A program made the position numbers and the translations under genes. The notes beneath the pieces are model-generated. The model ran no database searches and was not told the DNA's origin. It saw only the letters and a list, made by a program, of their open reading frames with translations. DNA of 64,000 nt from Balanoglossus misakiensis. Lineage: Eukaryota > Hemichordata. Shown here one piece after another: positions 1-11,297 of this stretch. Positions within the stretch are counted from its first letter, which is position 1. Each line of letters begins with the position of its first letter. The stretch spans positions 20,212,001-20,276,000 of the forward strand of contig CM082577.2 of assembly GCA_040954595.2 (NCBI GenBank), written 5' to 3'.

Positions 1-737
1 GCTACAAGTTTCACTACCACTTCCACTGGGCGTCTCAATTTTTTCAGCAGAGCCCCAGCTGCAGTAAGTTCCGACTACCTCAAGGCTTTGCCTATAGGTT
101 TTGGGGCTCCTCATTTTACTGATGACCATCAGCAACAAGGCAAATTGACCGTTGACTAAGCAAGGTGCTAAACATCGCTCTTTTCAGAGGGGTAATTTTA
201 CATGCAAGCTCATTAGAAACTGCCACTTGTATCCCCTCAATTTTCAGCCACCCCCCTGTTACAAAATGACCCCTTTCCTTAATTAACTATTCACGACTGA
301 TTTGAGGTCAGACAAGGGTAAGTCAGAGCTACTGTATATGGTACTCCTGAATTTGCTTTTTAAACGTCGCCGACGCCGATTTCATGGGCATTTGAATGAA
401 CCTATACCGGTTTATGGTAACCTTTCATTGGAGGTTGCGCCTGGAAGACTGCAGTCCATGCTACTAAATCGTCGTCGGAGGTCGAGTTTGCAATTCCTTT
501 GTATGTGCCTTGGCCATTTCCGCGTCACTCCAATTGTTGCCTCGAGACACTGCTTCGGCCATTGTTTTAGTAAAGTGAACCTCAATGCTTAATGCAGCGC
601 TTAATGAGACAAACCGCGTCGGCAGAGTGCGTTTAGATCGGCGTTTAGTGCGGTGTTTCTGTTCACACGTGATTTGAATCGCTGCTTAGTCCGGCGCCCC
701 GACCCAGGTCCCACCCCTCAACACCGTCACAAAAAAA

Positions 738-820
738 GAGCGGCGCAGGGCCGCTCTCACCTTTTCACACGTGGCACTTACAAATTAACGCCGCCCTAGG
801 GCCGCCGCTGGGGCGGCGTT
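738..820. repeat. two short GC-rich hairpins
   Basis: Two local palindromes lie close together: 738-756 (stem AGAGCGG/CCGCTCT) and 787-820 (stem AACGCCGCC/GGCGGCGTT). The surrounding bases 1-1615 hold no gene I can recognise. Bases 936-1005 match a sequence at 12727-12795 (shared run begins TTAATGGGAAATT), so part of this stretch is a dispersed repeat. Confidence 0.5.
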
Positions 821-1615
821 GACGGCACGTGAGAAAGGCACTACGGAGTACTGGGTTACCAAGTGAGAACTGACCGATGTTTACTTTATCCACTTAATCG
901 GTGGATGGGGCACACAGTTTATGTCATTAGCAGGTGCTTAATGGGAAATTAGATAGCTTGTATTCCGGATTAGCAACTGATAAGGCAGGAGGGGGTAACA
1001 CAGAAAAATAACAAGCACAGAGACTGTTCAGCAAGTACTGTTTATTGGGGAAAATGAAGATCAGAACTCCGTCATTTATAACTTTCATGTTTGCAGCCCC
1101 CTGTGGTCAAATGCAGCACAGCGACCTGATGCAGTCATATTTGGCAGAGGACTGAAAATAAGATGAAAGAAAATTTGCATTGTGTCCCCAATAGTACTTA
1201 AATTTTTAAGACCAAGATATAAAATTTTCACTTACATCAAGTCACAGTTATATCACCATAACCACTTTGATAAGCCAATGAATCATATTGTAGAATCTAG
1301 ATACATGTATGATCACCATCATCATAGTACAGTACTACATGTTTTGGTGACATGTCTGAAACAATATCTTGATCTTGGGCCATGTTAGTCCCATATTTTA
1401 ATTCCTGGCTTCTTTACTTTTAAGAGGGACCCATATTTTTCATATGGAGTGGTCCCATAAATACAGTGGTTTGAATGTTTGTTAGTGCATGTAAATTCTA
1501 TGCGTCTACAACTCACTTTGAGTGATGAGTGGGAAGGGGGGGGGGGAGTGTCTTGAAGGGTGCTTTCAAGTGACAAATCTTGCAGTCTAGTAATCACTGG
1601 TATTTCTATTTGTAG

Positions 1616-2306
1616 CCTTGCACCAAGTTCCATGGTTAATCCTCATAAAAGTGTACTTGGACTTGGTAACTATGATGTCAATGTGATTATGGCAGCTCTC
1701 CAACTTAAGGACTGTGAAGCCGTCTGGTGGGACAAGAGGAAGTATGTGATCAAAACACTTCTTATTGTTCAGTCAAATTTTTCTAAAATATGTGTCTCCA
1801 TTTCACTTAGACTGATTGTTATGACATTGTGATTACAGCATTCATTGTATTTGAATATGCCAGTCCTTATACACTTTCAATTACAAGCTTAGTATCTAAA
1901 TCGAAAGACTATCGTATGTATGATTATCACAGCTGCATGTATATACAGCAACCATGGGTGTTACTTTTTTCTTTCTCTCTGCAGAAACCTGGACACTTTG
2001 AATCCTGATAGTGTACTTGGGTTCATACTGAATATGCCCTCATCGCTTCAATGGGGTCCACTCAGTCTGCCAATTAAACGAAAGCATTGGGTAGCAGTGC
2101 GGCAATTGGATAATGTCTTCTACAACTTGGATTCCAAATTGAAAAATCCTGAAGCCATTGGAGATAAAGAAGCACTCAAATCTTTTCTGAAAGCACAGAC
2201 TAGAGCTAAGGATTGTGAACTCTTGCTTGTTGTTTCAAAAACAGTTGCTGAAAGTAGAAGTTGGAAGATGGATAGTGGAGGAAATGGTGCAGCAAGCTGG
2301 CATTGA
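1616..2306 (+). CDS. JOSD1/2: Josephin-domain deubiquitinase, JOSD1/2 type, 3' exons only
   Basis: Two exons, 1616-1741 and 1985-2306, join in frame across a GT-AG intron (donor GTATGT, acceptor CTGCAG) and give the last 149 codons. Josephin proteins are cysteine proteases that cleave ubiquitin chains. Family hallmarks seen: [28 protein letters not shown], the catalytic-histidine block KHWVAVRQ and the catalytic Asn/Asp block YNLDSKL, then CELLLVV near the end. The first exon base completes a codon from an upstream exon, so the gene starts further left. The exon with the catalytic cysteine was not found in bases 1-1615 and probably lies outside the window. The sequence mixes JOSD1-like and JOSD2-like residues, so no paralogue is assigned. 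The short form with no ubiquitin-interacting motifs after the Josephin fold argues against ataxin-3. Confidence 0.9.
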
Positions 2307-2851
2307 AAGATCTTAGTCAGCACCTAATATTTGTTATGCAACACCAATATCTGTAGTTGTATAGTTTTCACAAAGTCATAACTTTCAATTCCTTCAAAAC
2401 AAATCCTATAAAAGAACCGTCATAGAAATTGTGTCCATAAGACATTGAAAAAATGAACATGTACAGAAATTGTTTTTTTATATCTCAATTTTAATGAATT
2501 GTGCATGACCTTGATTATGTGTTTTTGCTTTCTAACTCAACAACTTTGTGAACTTCAATATTGTCAAAGATTTCTCTGTATTTGGTCAGGCTTCAAGCGG
2601 GTATGAATTCAACTAGCACTAGTCCAGAGACAAATCCAATCTATTGTTAGAATAACCTGACAGATTTGTACACGTTACATGATAGAGGCCTGAAACAATG
2701 ACTCTTTCAGTTAGTTGCAGTGTTCAGTTTTCTCTCTGAAACTGTTTCTGAAAGTGAAACCATCAAACATAAATGAAAGTGTCAGTAAAATATGAAGGGT
2801 AATGTTATAGAAGACCTCAGTGGTAAATGTTCACAAGAACAGCATCTCTTT

Positions 2852-2857
2852 AATAAA
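2852..2857 (+). terminator. candidate poly(A) signal of the Josephin gene
   Basis: AATAAA about 545 bases after the stop codon at 2304-2306. Another AATAAA lies at 3438-3443. Which is used cannot be told from sequence. Bases 2307-4260 otherwise contain no gene I can support; they are AT-rich 3' UTR and intergenic DNA. Confidence 0.4.
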
Positions 2858-4270
2858 GAACTCTCAATTCTTGATTTGATCCTAATGGAACCTTTCCACC
2901 TACATCTCAGTCATGGTTCACTTATAACTACTAAAACAATGTCATGGTAAAATGTACAGCAAAAATAGATTCTATAACTAGAATGACAAGCATATTACAC
3001 TAGATTGAAAAGATGTAAAGGATGGGGCATACATAGTATATCCAGATTATGAGATTTGCATAAGTATGGTGTCTAGCTCTATTTGCAAAAATGAATATGC
3101 AAAAAGAAGCTTCATGTTAGCCAAAAATGTTTGTTTATAGTGAATTTCAACTACAGTCACCATTATCTTAGTTACCATGTTTTCCGTTTATTGTTCAGTA
3201 CAAACAATTTGTAACAAAGCGGAACCTCATGAGTAACGAGGGTGTTTGTGTATCAAACAGACTACAGTGGACGTTGCCCAGTGGTTTTGAGTGACAGTGG
3301 CGAAACTTTTAACCAAATTGTATCCAAAGTCCAAAGAGTAGTGTGAGGCGACAGCAAAGAATACCTACTGCATGAGTAAACGTTGTCACCACCGTACTCT
3401 ACATCTGAGTGGTATTTATGTATGCATAATGTGTTCAAATAAAGTTATAAGAACCAAATACATGTATATGCAAATGGTTGAACAAATGGGAAAATTGTTT
3501 GCTTTATTGGTACCCTAGGTGCACCAATAAAGATTAGTTGATTTTGTGTTGATAGGTGGACTTTTTGTAATAACATTTGTGTTTTTCTTTATTTTTGCTA
3601 AAAAATCATTTTCTCAGACACTGCTTGTATGATAACTTAACAATTTTGAATGGAGGTACCCAAGAATCTTCTCATGCAGTTTCTTTTTATGTTATGAAAT
3701 TCGCAAAATACCCGGATTTATGTCCGAGTACATCGTACAGGTATTGTCCGAGACGCGCAGCGTCGAGGACAATACTGAAGCGTACGATACACCTTTTCCG
3801 GACGTCCTTGATGAACGATAAAGAATAAATTGGCCGCTATCGGACTTTCTAGTTTTCAGACACCGCCATGATGTAATTTGCATATCGAACGCGCCTTTAC
3901 CTCGCGCATCAGGTGATGCTAGTGTCGAACTGCCTGTCCCACGCGCGACGTTCTACGCTGCTTGCGCTGAGCTCGTTCTGGAACTTGAAATGAACGTGCT
4001 CGCCAGTTCGTTCACAGATTCCTTCGACTGAAATTTCAGCGTGGATTTTGACTGATTTCGCATCTTGGGTCACCAATAATTTTGTTTAATAACGGCTGTG
4101 TACTTTTATCATCATTGTTTACAGTGAACAGCTATGAGGTTAAAGGTCAAAATGCGTTCCATGACCCTGGTGTTATGGGACTCCGCGTCCTCATTTGAAT
4201 AATTTATTAATTATTGTATTCTGATACTGTGAATTATTGCATTACGGAACGCCATAGGTTACAGCAGTAG

Positions 4271-5028
4271 TAGACTGTCGACAGTCCCTCGCGCCTAATG
4301 TGTATCGATTCGGCGTTTCGTGCGAGGCCCGTAAGGCCCGTATCTTTTGAGGGCCGAAGGCCCGATTCGGCGTTTCGTGTTGCGATGGCCGTAAGGCCCG
4401 AGGGCGTGGCCCGAGGGACTGTTATACCTTGTTTCGCCCTCACACAGGCACTGTGGGAAAATGCCCCTGTAAAATGATTGACAGTTAATACGTTATAAAC
4501 TCATAGACCAATCATATTGTCACGCAGTATCGGGTCAACAGGAAGTGAAGCTGTAAAGCCGGCAAATGCTCACCTCGTTTAGCCTTTTTAATGTTTTTGA
4601 ATGATGGTATCTGAACAAGTTATTTCTCTCGCCTTGACAAAACTTGGCCACCAGTCACTCAGACCCGTCCAGCGTCAAGTAATTGATGGTTTTTTGGATG
4701 GCAAAGATGTTTTTGTTGCGTCGCCAACGGGCAGTGGGAAGTCTTTGGCGTATGAAATTGCACCTTTTCTCTTGGACAGGATCGGCGAATTTACCGAGGA
4801 ACCGTCATCGATAGTTTTGGTTGTTTCGCCGCTGATTTACGCCCCCATATGCAAATTTTACTACGTCATTTTCTGCATGCATAATTAATATCAAGGCAAG
4901 GCTTGCAAGCTATAACAGTCCCTCGGACCTTACGGCCCTCGCACCACGAAACGCCGAATCGGGCCTTTGGCCCTCGCACGAAGCACCGAATCGATACACA
5001 TTAGGCGCGAGGGACTGTCGACAGTCTA
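4271..5028. mobile_element. Pack-type TIR transposon with 9-bp target duplication
   Basis: The two ends are inverted copies starting TAGACTGTCGACAGTCCCTC and extending roughly 55 bases almost perfectly, then imperfectly to about 160 bases with repeated GGCCGTAAGG-type subterminal motifs. The element is flanked by perfect 9-bp direct repeats CAGCAGTAG (4262-4270 and 5029-5037). A 9-bp duplication with long TIRs is typical of Mutator-like elements, but no transposase is present, so superfamily assignment is inference. The interior carries a helicase gene fragment at 4601-4840, which makes the structure look like a gene-capturing (Pack) element. Confidence 0.75.
4601..4888 (+). pseudogene. captured N-terminal fragment of a RecQ-like DNA helicase
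   Basis: The open frame starts at ATG 4601. Residues 1-79 match the start of a RecQ-family superfamily 2 helicase: a Q-motif-like LRPVQRQVIDGFL, Walker A SPTGSGKS (ATP binding) and motif Ia VVSPLI. After VVSPLI (about base 4837) the similarity stops and the frame runs into transposon DNA, ending at residue 95. The DEAH box, the second RecA lobe and the rest of the protein are absent, so it cannot be an active helicase. The frame is undamaged, which suggests recent capture or selection on the peptide. It lies entirely inside the TIR element at 4271-5028. Confidence 0.75.
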
Positions 5029-5129
5029 CAGCAGTAGGTGTATAATAATGCAGGATATTTTGGGAGGACATTTTTGTTATTTTTGGTCAAATTTTAATTT
5101 TCTCTAAAATGTTAGGTAGATAGCTTTAA

Positions 5130-5303
5130 AGGTATACGGTCACCTATACAAATTTAGCCACAGTTACCATGGTAAATTGAGATCTAACCAATCACAGATT
5201 TTCAGTGGGTGGCACACGCGAAAATAAAGTGTTCTTTAGAACACTCAAATACGCCATTTCAACTATATATGGCGATATGTAAATTGGAGGTGACCGTATA
5301 CCT
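5130..5303. mobile_element. TTAA-flanked MITE, AGGTATAC family, copy 1
   Basis: Inverted ends AGGTATACGGTCACCTA and GGTGACCGTATACCT with TTAA on both sides (5126-5129, 5304-5307). Related copies lie at 12097-12282 and 58255-58437. TTAA duplications are the mark of piggyBac-type insertion. There is no coding capacity. Confidence 0.75.
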
Positions 5304-5799
5304 TTAATGTTTGGCTTACTGGTTACTTGGGATAAAATAATACAGAGCTTAATTTTATATTTTGATGAAATATTTTCTTATCATTTGCCACCTTCAATTT
5401 ATACAACTTGTCAGACAACTTCATACTCTGTATTCATGTGCATTGTAGCTATTTTTAAAATGGGTCAAATTATCTGCTGAAAATAAATCAGATCATTTTT
5501 TTCAAATGTAGAACATTTATGTCCTGTACCCCAATGTAATTAATTATTTGAAGAAGAATCATAGTGAATGTGATTATTTAGATGCAAATATCGTCTGGCC
5601 ATATTTTCCAGCACAATATCTTGGAAGGGACTGAGCAAACTAATCTTGTGGTGGGAATTTTTGTACTAAAACCATTACTACAGTAATTCAATGGTCATTG
5701 ATGCTATTTTTAGCTCTGCTTGGGTCAGCTGAGCTGTAGCAGTAGGTTGATAAGTGTCCGTCCGTCGTCCGTCAATTTTTGGTATTTCAATCTTCTTCT

Positions 5800-6081
5800 T
5801 TAAAACTACTTGGCATATTTAGCTGAAACTTGGTTGGAATGTGTGTTATGGTGCCCTTACCTGATTTTGTTAATTTGGATTTGATGGGGTCATAAATATG
5901 CAAATTAGATCTAAAAATAGAAGTTTTGGTAAAAATCTTCTTCTCCCTAACTACATGTACGATGGAGCTGAAATTTGGAATGAATGTGTGTTATGGTGTC
6001 CCTACCTGATTTTGTTAATTTGGATATGATGGGGTCATGAATATGCAAATAAGATCTAAAAATATAATTTTTGGTCAAAAT
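5800..6081. repeat. tandem duplication, two units of about 130-145 bp
   Basis: Two adjacent diverged units (about 5807-5933 and 5951-6081) share the runs GAATGTGTGTTATGGTG, CCTGATTTTGTTAATTTGGA and GATGGGGTCAT. The repeat begins near a CCGTCCGTCGTCCGTC tract at about 5758 and abuts the 3' end of the retrotransposon. Bases 5304-5800 hold no gene. Confidence 0.6.
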
Positions 6082-6085
6082 ACAG

Positions 6086-9000
6086 CTATACATGACAATT
6101 AAACAGTTTAAATTCTGTCTCTTGAAAAAAGCGAGAGAGATATCTTTCTCTGCTTAAAAGCTTTGCCTATGAAAATACAAAGGTTTAGAAGCTCATCATT
6201 GTTAGACGTGTTCATAAGTCAAACAAATTTGTGAAAATTTGGATGCTCAAAGACGTGTGATAAGTACTGTTTTCTAAGGTCTGTGTAAGCAGAGCATTCA
6301 AGGAGAAAATGGTATTCATCTTCAACTGCTCCCTTTGTACAAAACGTACAGAGACGATCTGGTACATCTATATTGTGCCTTCTCCCCTCCTCAATTGCAA
6401 GGGGCAGGGTAGAACAGCGAAAACAGGAGAACAGTTGTAAGTTATTGCGACTTCATGGTAAATTAAGATATTCTCTGGTTCGAGCATGCTTTTAAATTGC
6501 ATGTATGTACGGAGTTTAGGTTTCAAGGATATTTTCCTGTTCGGCACAGTTGTTTAAATATATCTGAAAGCCTAGCGTCAAACAGTGACAAAAACTGCTG
6601 TTTGTTTCCTATTTCTTGGGCAAGCCAGGCATAACCGAAGCCATAAGAAAATAAAACATTCTAATATAGACGTTGCCCACGTGTGGCGACCCAAGCCATG
6701 AAGATTATATAACATGATGTATGCCTGTCGTGGAAGTCGGTTTGGAGGCATTTCAAGTAATTTTATCCAATAGCGAATGCAACGCTTTATAGTGTGAAAA
6801 TGAACAGGAAAACGATCGCATTCACCCAATAATGGTTCATTTGTTGAATTGCCCGGTACACCTACAAATTTTCTGCACCATTTTCTGTGTACCTTCTCCA
6901 GTGCATCGTACAAAGTAAAACCCCAGACTTCAGAACCATAGCATAAAATTGGTAATATCATAACATCGAAAACTTTATAATGAGAATACAGATCAAAGTG
7001 ACCTAACTTCCATCTAGCAATTGACAGCATATTGAGGGCTTTACTAGCCTGGTTTGCTAGATTTTGGATTGATTTCGACCAGTTGTTGCGAGATGAAAAG
7101 AATAAACCCAGGTATTTGTAAAATGAAACAACACTTACAGGACTTGTACCAAAATGCCATTTTTCCCCAACGTGATCTGCGACCACCTTTTCTGAAAATC
7201 ATAACTTTTGTTTTGTCTAAATTAACTTGCATGCGCCATTTGATACAGAACTTGTATAAAATATCAATTAAATGTTGCAAGTTCCTGGCTGAATCTGCAA
7301 AAATAGCCACATCATCAGCATAAAGTAAAGCGAAAAAGATCATATAGATCTTGTGTTAATTGAACACCACGTTGTCCATATGACATAAGCATAACATTCA
7401 ATTCGTCAATAAAAAAACTAAACAAAACCGGGCTTAAAATACACCCTTGTCTGACGCCAGCTGGACAGTCAAAGTACTCTGATGTAATATTTCCAGCTCT
7501 AACAATACATTTTTCCTTTGACTCCCAGCATCTTAAGCTTATACAGTAACAAACTATGGTTCACTCGATCAAACGCCTTCGAAAAATCGACAAAAAGGCA
7601 ATACAGTTTCCCACGTCTTATACTTAAATATTTCTGTACTATAGCATGTAGAACAAATATGTTGTCTATAGTGCTGTGATTTTTGCGGAATCCAGCTTGA
7701 CAGTCTGAGAGGATGTTTAAAGTATCCAACCATTTTACAAGTCGCTCATTTAATATTGACGTAAAGATCTTTCCCAGAGTGTTAAGAAGTGAAATGCCCC
7801 TGTAGTTGTTAACGTCCTGCTTTGACCCTTTTATTGAATAGAGGAATTACAATTGCGCCCGACCACTCCCTAGGAAACTTTCCAGAGACAAAAATAAAAA
7901 TAAACAATTCTACAAGTACAGGTAAAATAATTACTGCAGAACAGCTATAAAATTCATTGGGTATCCCGTTTGGCCCGGGAGCTTTACCAGATTTGTCTTT
8001 TCAAACAAGATAACACTTAACTCTCTGTAATATGGTTATTAAGTAGATTATCACATACATAGCTTCGCATATTACCATAGTATGACGTCAGACGTAGGTA
8101 AATATGCACCAAGCGTTATTGTAATTATCATCCCTCTGACGTCACCAAATGGAACTATTTTAAACTTGTAAACAAAGTCCCCTTAGGGCGACAAAATTCA
8201 GTGCAATTGTTGGTTTTATTTCGATATAAAAACATAAGCAAAGATAAATAAAACGTTTCGTATGTGTAAATATGGACGATCGACGATTCGTTTTACCTGT
8301 GTACATTTTTATCGCACCAACCGGCACCAAAACTGTCGCGAGGTCGGCAGTGCTGAGCCAATGTCGTCGCGTTTTCGAACGAGCAACAGGTACAAATTTG
8401 AGTATTCGCAAAAATTTTGATGCGACGATTAGAGCAAAACGGTCTAGTCATAAAGCAAAAGGCATAAGAAAGGTTTCAAGTTGTCATACACAGAGCGGTT
8501 GGCTTGTTGACATGTCACATTAAACCATGGAGGCTGTTTGTAATTGTTTCGAGGAGTGCTCACCTGGCGCCCATCAGCGCCTGCAACTTGTACAGCCTCG
8601 AGTATCTTTGAGATGGCAGAGCTTGTGTTTGGAAGGGCTGTAATAGACTCATTCAACACATTTTTCACAGGCGGGGAAGACATTTTTTCTTTAAATGACT
8701 GATAACATGAAGGCGGCATGCGAAAACGAACATAACGTGACACATTACTAGCAGTAGGACACTGACGTTGGACGTTTACCTGAGCAGCGGGAAATTCACA
8801 GCTGATCGGAAAATGATCAGATTCCATTCTTGAAAGAACTTGAAAAGAGCTTACATAACGGAACATTTCTGAAGGCAAAAGCATGTAATCAATTACACTG
8901 CTTCCCATTTGGTGTAATACATGTAATATTTTCGGGCATGTCATTGGTCGTCCGACCATTTACAATATGCAAATCAAAATTGCGACAGATGCCCAGTAGA

Positions 9001-10010
9001 GCTTTACAAGCTTCATTAACCACCTGATCTTTTGAAAGTCTTGGAATGTGAAAATGAGATTGTGAATACATTGAATCATCCAATGGCAGGTGATTGTCGA
9101 GTCATCAGAAATGAAATCATCATGTGACCCTGTTCTCGCATTAAAATCACCGCCCAGAATGAAACTACACTCGGGGTATAATAAAGCTCGATAAGTTGAT
9201 CTTCTAACTCTTCAAAGTTGTCTAATATAGAATCGGGTCGCAGATAGCAACAACCAAATATAACATCTCTATTGAATGGAAATAAATCTTTATGAAACTT
9301 GAGAAAAACGAAATTATTTAACCATGTGTGTACCTGTTGGACTTTGTCAGCAATAATTAGTGGCTGCCTCTCTGGAACTCTACTTATATAATAATTGTAC
9401 AGGAAAACACGTCTTGCATACAAATACACCTGAAACACTCAAACAGTATAAATGTTTGAAAACTAGTGGGCTAATGGGAAGGAACAGAATGCGACACACT
9501 CATGGGTTGGCGGAAACTTTGCAAAATCTTTAATATGCAGATGAAAAAGAGTGTGACAAAACCAGCTCCAACCACTTATAAACCATGTGAATAAAGGTAA
9601 ATAAAATAAATATAACAAACATACAAGGAAAAGCCATGGGTAGTGGTGGGTGGGGTTTTAAGCGAGCGACTGCTCGGAAAAAGTGACTCTACAAGATGGC
9701 GGAAGCCCTACAAAAGTAGCAATTCTCTCCGGAAGGCGGGAAGACGCACTACACAGAGGGCGCCCCAAATTACACCCAAGGGGTTGGGCCTAAATTTGAT
9801 GCACATACACAGCAGTACCGCCACTTGGACGGCCTCTAGTATGGCGACGCGTGGCAGGAAAAGGAAAAACCACGTGTGTTTTTAAAATATCTACCTGGTC
9901 TGAGGTTGTACAGAAAGTCTCAGTTATAACAATATCCTATTTTGAACAAAAATAAATAGATTCTGAATTGTTTAAATTGGTTTTTAGACCTCTAATGTTC
10001 CATAGCAGAA
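6086..10010 (-). pseudogene. LINE ORF2: APE endonuclease and reverse transcriptase, broken
   Basis: Read on the - strand in several frames. Endonuclease pieces in order: NIRGL (about 9985), ITETF, GRPSGG (about 9820), GGDFNARTG in a shifted frame (about 9145), DYML and ESDHFPI (about 8815). The RT follows: GKAPGPNGIP (about 7980), NNYRGISLL, QAGFRKNHST (about 7700), FVDFSKAFDRVNH, PAGVRQGCILSP, and the catalytic YADD box (about 7315). The C-terminus has ILPILCYGSEVWG, RKWCRKFVGVP and CTFC...EDEYHFLLEC (about 6290-6370). The product would nick target DNA and copy the element RNA. At least five frame changes and stops are visible, and about 8050-8450 replaces the expected endonuclease-RT linker. 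The last in-frame stop is near 6086. Confidence 0.85.
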
Positions 10011-10280
10011 AAGAGAGAATTTGACTTGTTTGAGCCTTGGCCACACCCCTACCGTGCAAGATGGTCGACTTGCTGTACTTGTCCGGTGTATTCATTAAAC
10101 TTGTAGACCGTATTGACGTCCTGCTCGTCGATACATATCAACTTGTCATAGCGGATGTAAGACTTCATCGTCGAGTTTGTTTGTATTAATGTCTTTCGGA
10201 ATGACAAAAGATTTGACCGAATATTCGCACTCGTCTTGAAAAGTCCTCGCCGATGCTAATGTTCGTTCCTCTAAGTTTAG

Positions 10281-10721
10281 TAGTCTAGAATCTATCCGTT
10301 CGTAGTCGCATTCACCCTACTACCGTCTAGGAACGCCTAACCAAAATCTAGTAAGGCCATAAAAATGGTAATTTGAATGTGAATAGTCTCCAACTGAGCA
10401 ATCTGACGTCAAGCGTCACCACGTGATCATGATTATGTATCATTCGGGGCGGAGCTACATGCGAATTTCCCGCGATTGTCAATGCAGCTGCAACATGTGC
10501 CATAATTGGGCATATATGAATAATAATGAAGAAACACCCATGCCATCAACGGCCAATCAGTAGTCGGTCAACGTAAGTGATTGACTTCTCTGACGTCAGA
10601 CTGCTCAGTTGGAGACTATTCACATTCAAATTACCATTTTTATGGCCTTACTAGATTTTGGTTAGGCGTTCCTAGACGGTAGTAGGGTGAATGCGACTAC
10701 GAACGGATAGATTCTAGACTA
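10281..10721. mobile_element. hAT-like foldback MITE, copy 1 (441 bp)
   Basis: The termini are TAGTCTAGAATC and GATTCTAGACTA, with imperfect inverted arms of about 120 bases ending near CTGACGTCA on each side. A perfect 8-bp direct repeat AAGTTTAG flanks it (10273-10280 and 10722-10729), as expected for hAT-type insertion. Inserted in LINE ORF1. A second 441-bp copy, with its interior inverted, is at 30852-31292. Confidence 0.85.
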
Positions 10722-11270
10722 AAGTTTAGTGGCTGCCGACTGCACTCTGGATCTGTCTTTGAATTTCGCGAACATGGCGACAATAGGGCTTCCTCCGCAA
10801 ATTTTCGGTGCATTCTTGATCCGGTGGACTCTCTCAAATTCAACTTCTTCTGTTATGTCAAGATGATTTTTCAAGACTGATTTCACCTTTTCTTCAGACT
10901 TGTCCCAGTTTTCGTTTACTTCGGACTGCTCAATTCCATAGAATATGAGGTTATTCCTGCGGCTTCGATTTTCTAAATCATCGCTAGAGCGTTTTAACTC
11001 GTCATTTTCTTTCCTTAAATGGTTCAGGGACGATTTCAATTCAGAAAAGGACTTACTGCTTTGCTCCTGTGTATCCACTTTTGCTGTATTTCGCTGTAAC
11101 TGTTCTCGAAATTTAGACATACCTTCAATGTTGTCCATCCTAATTTCCAGACGTTCAAGTTTCTGCCGCATATATTGTGTTTCTGTGATGATCTTGTCTA
11201 GCTTTTCGTTGATGCCTTTAATGTCGCTCTTTGTTGCCAGTTTCTCTGCATCAGCCGACCCTAGTTTTGG

Positions 11271-11297
11271 AGGTCCCGGGTTCAGTTCAACATTGCC
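11271..11297 (-). other. 2A-like ribosome-skipping motif in ORF1
   Basis: The nine codons read GNVELNPGP on the - strand; the break in 2A peptides falls between the final G and P. Upstream lies a hydrophobic run (MSLAVKLCLAALLVTA) that could also act as a signal sequence. In the common consensus the residue two before E is D; here it is N. 2A motifs at LINE ORF1 N-termini are known from sea urchin and amphioxus elements. Confidence 0.75.

Noticed and set aside
302-592. 96-codon frame with Arg-rich start
   Set aside because: No ATG at the stated start, no family resemblance and no splice support.
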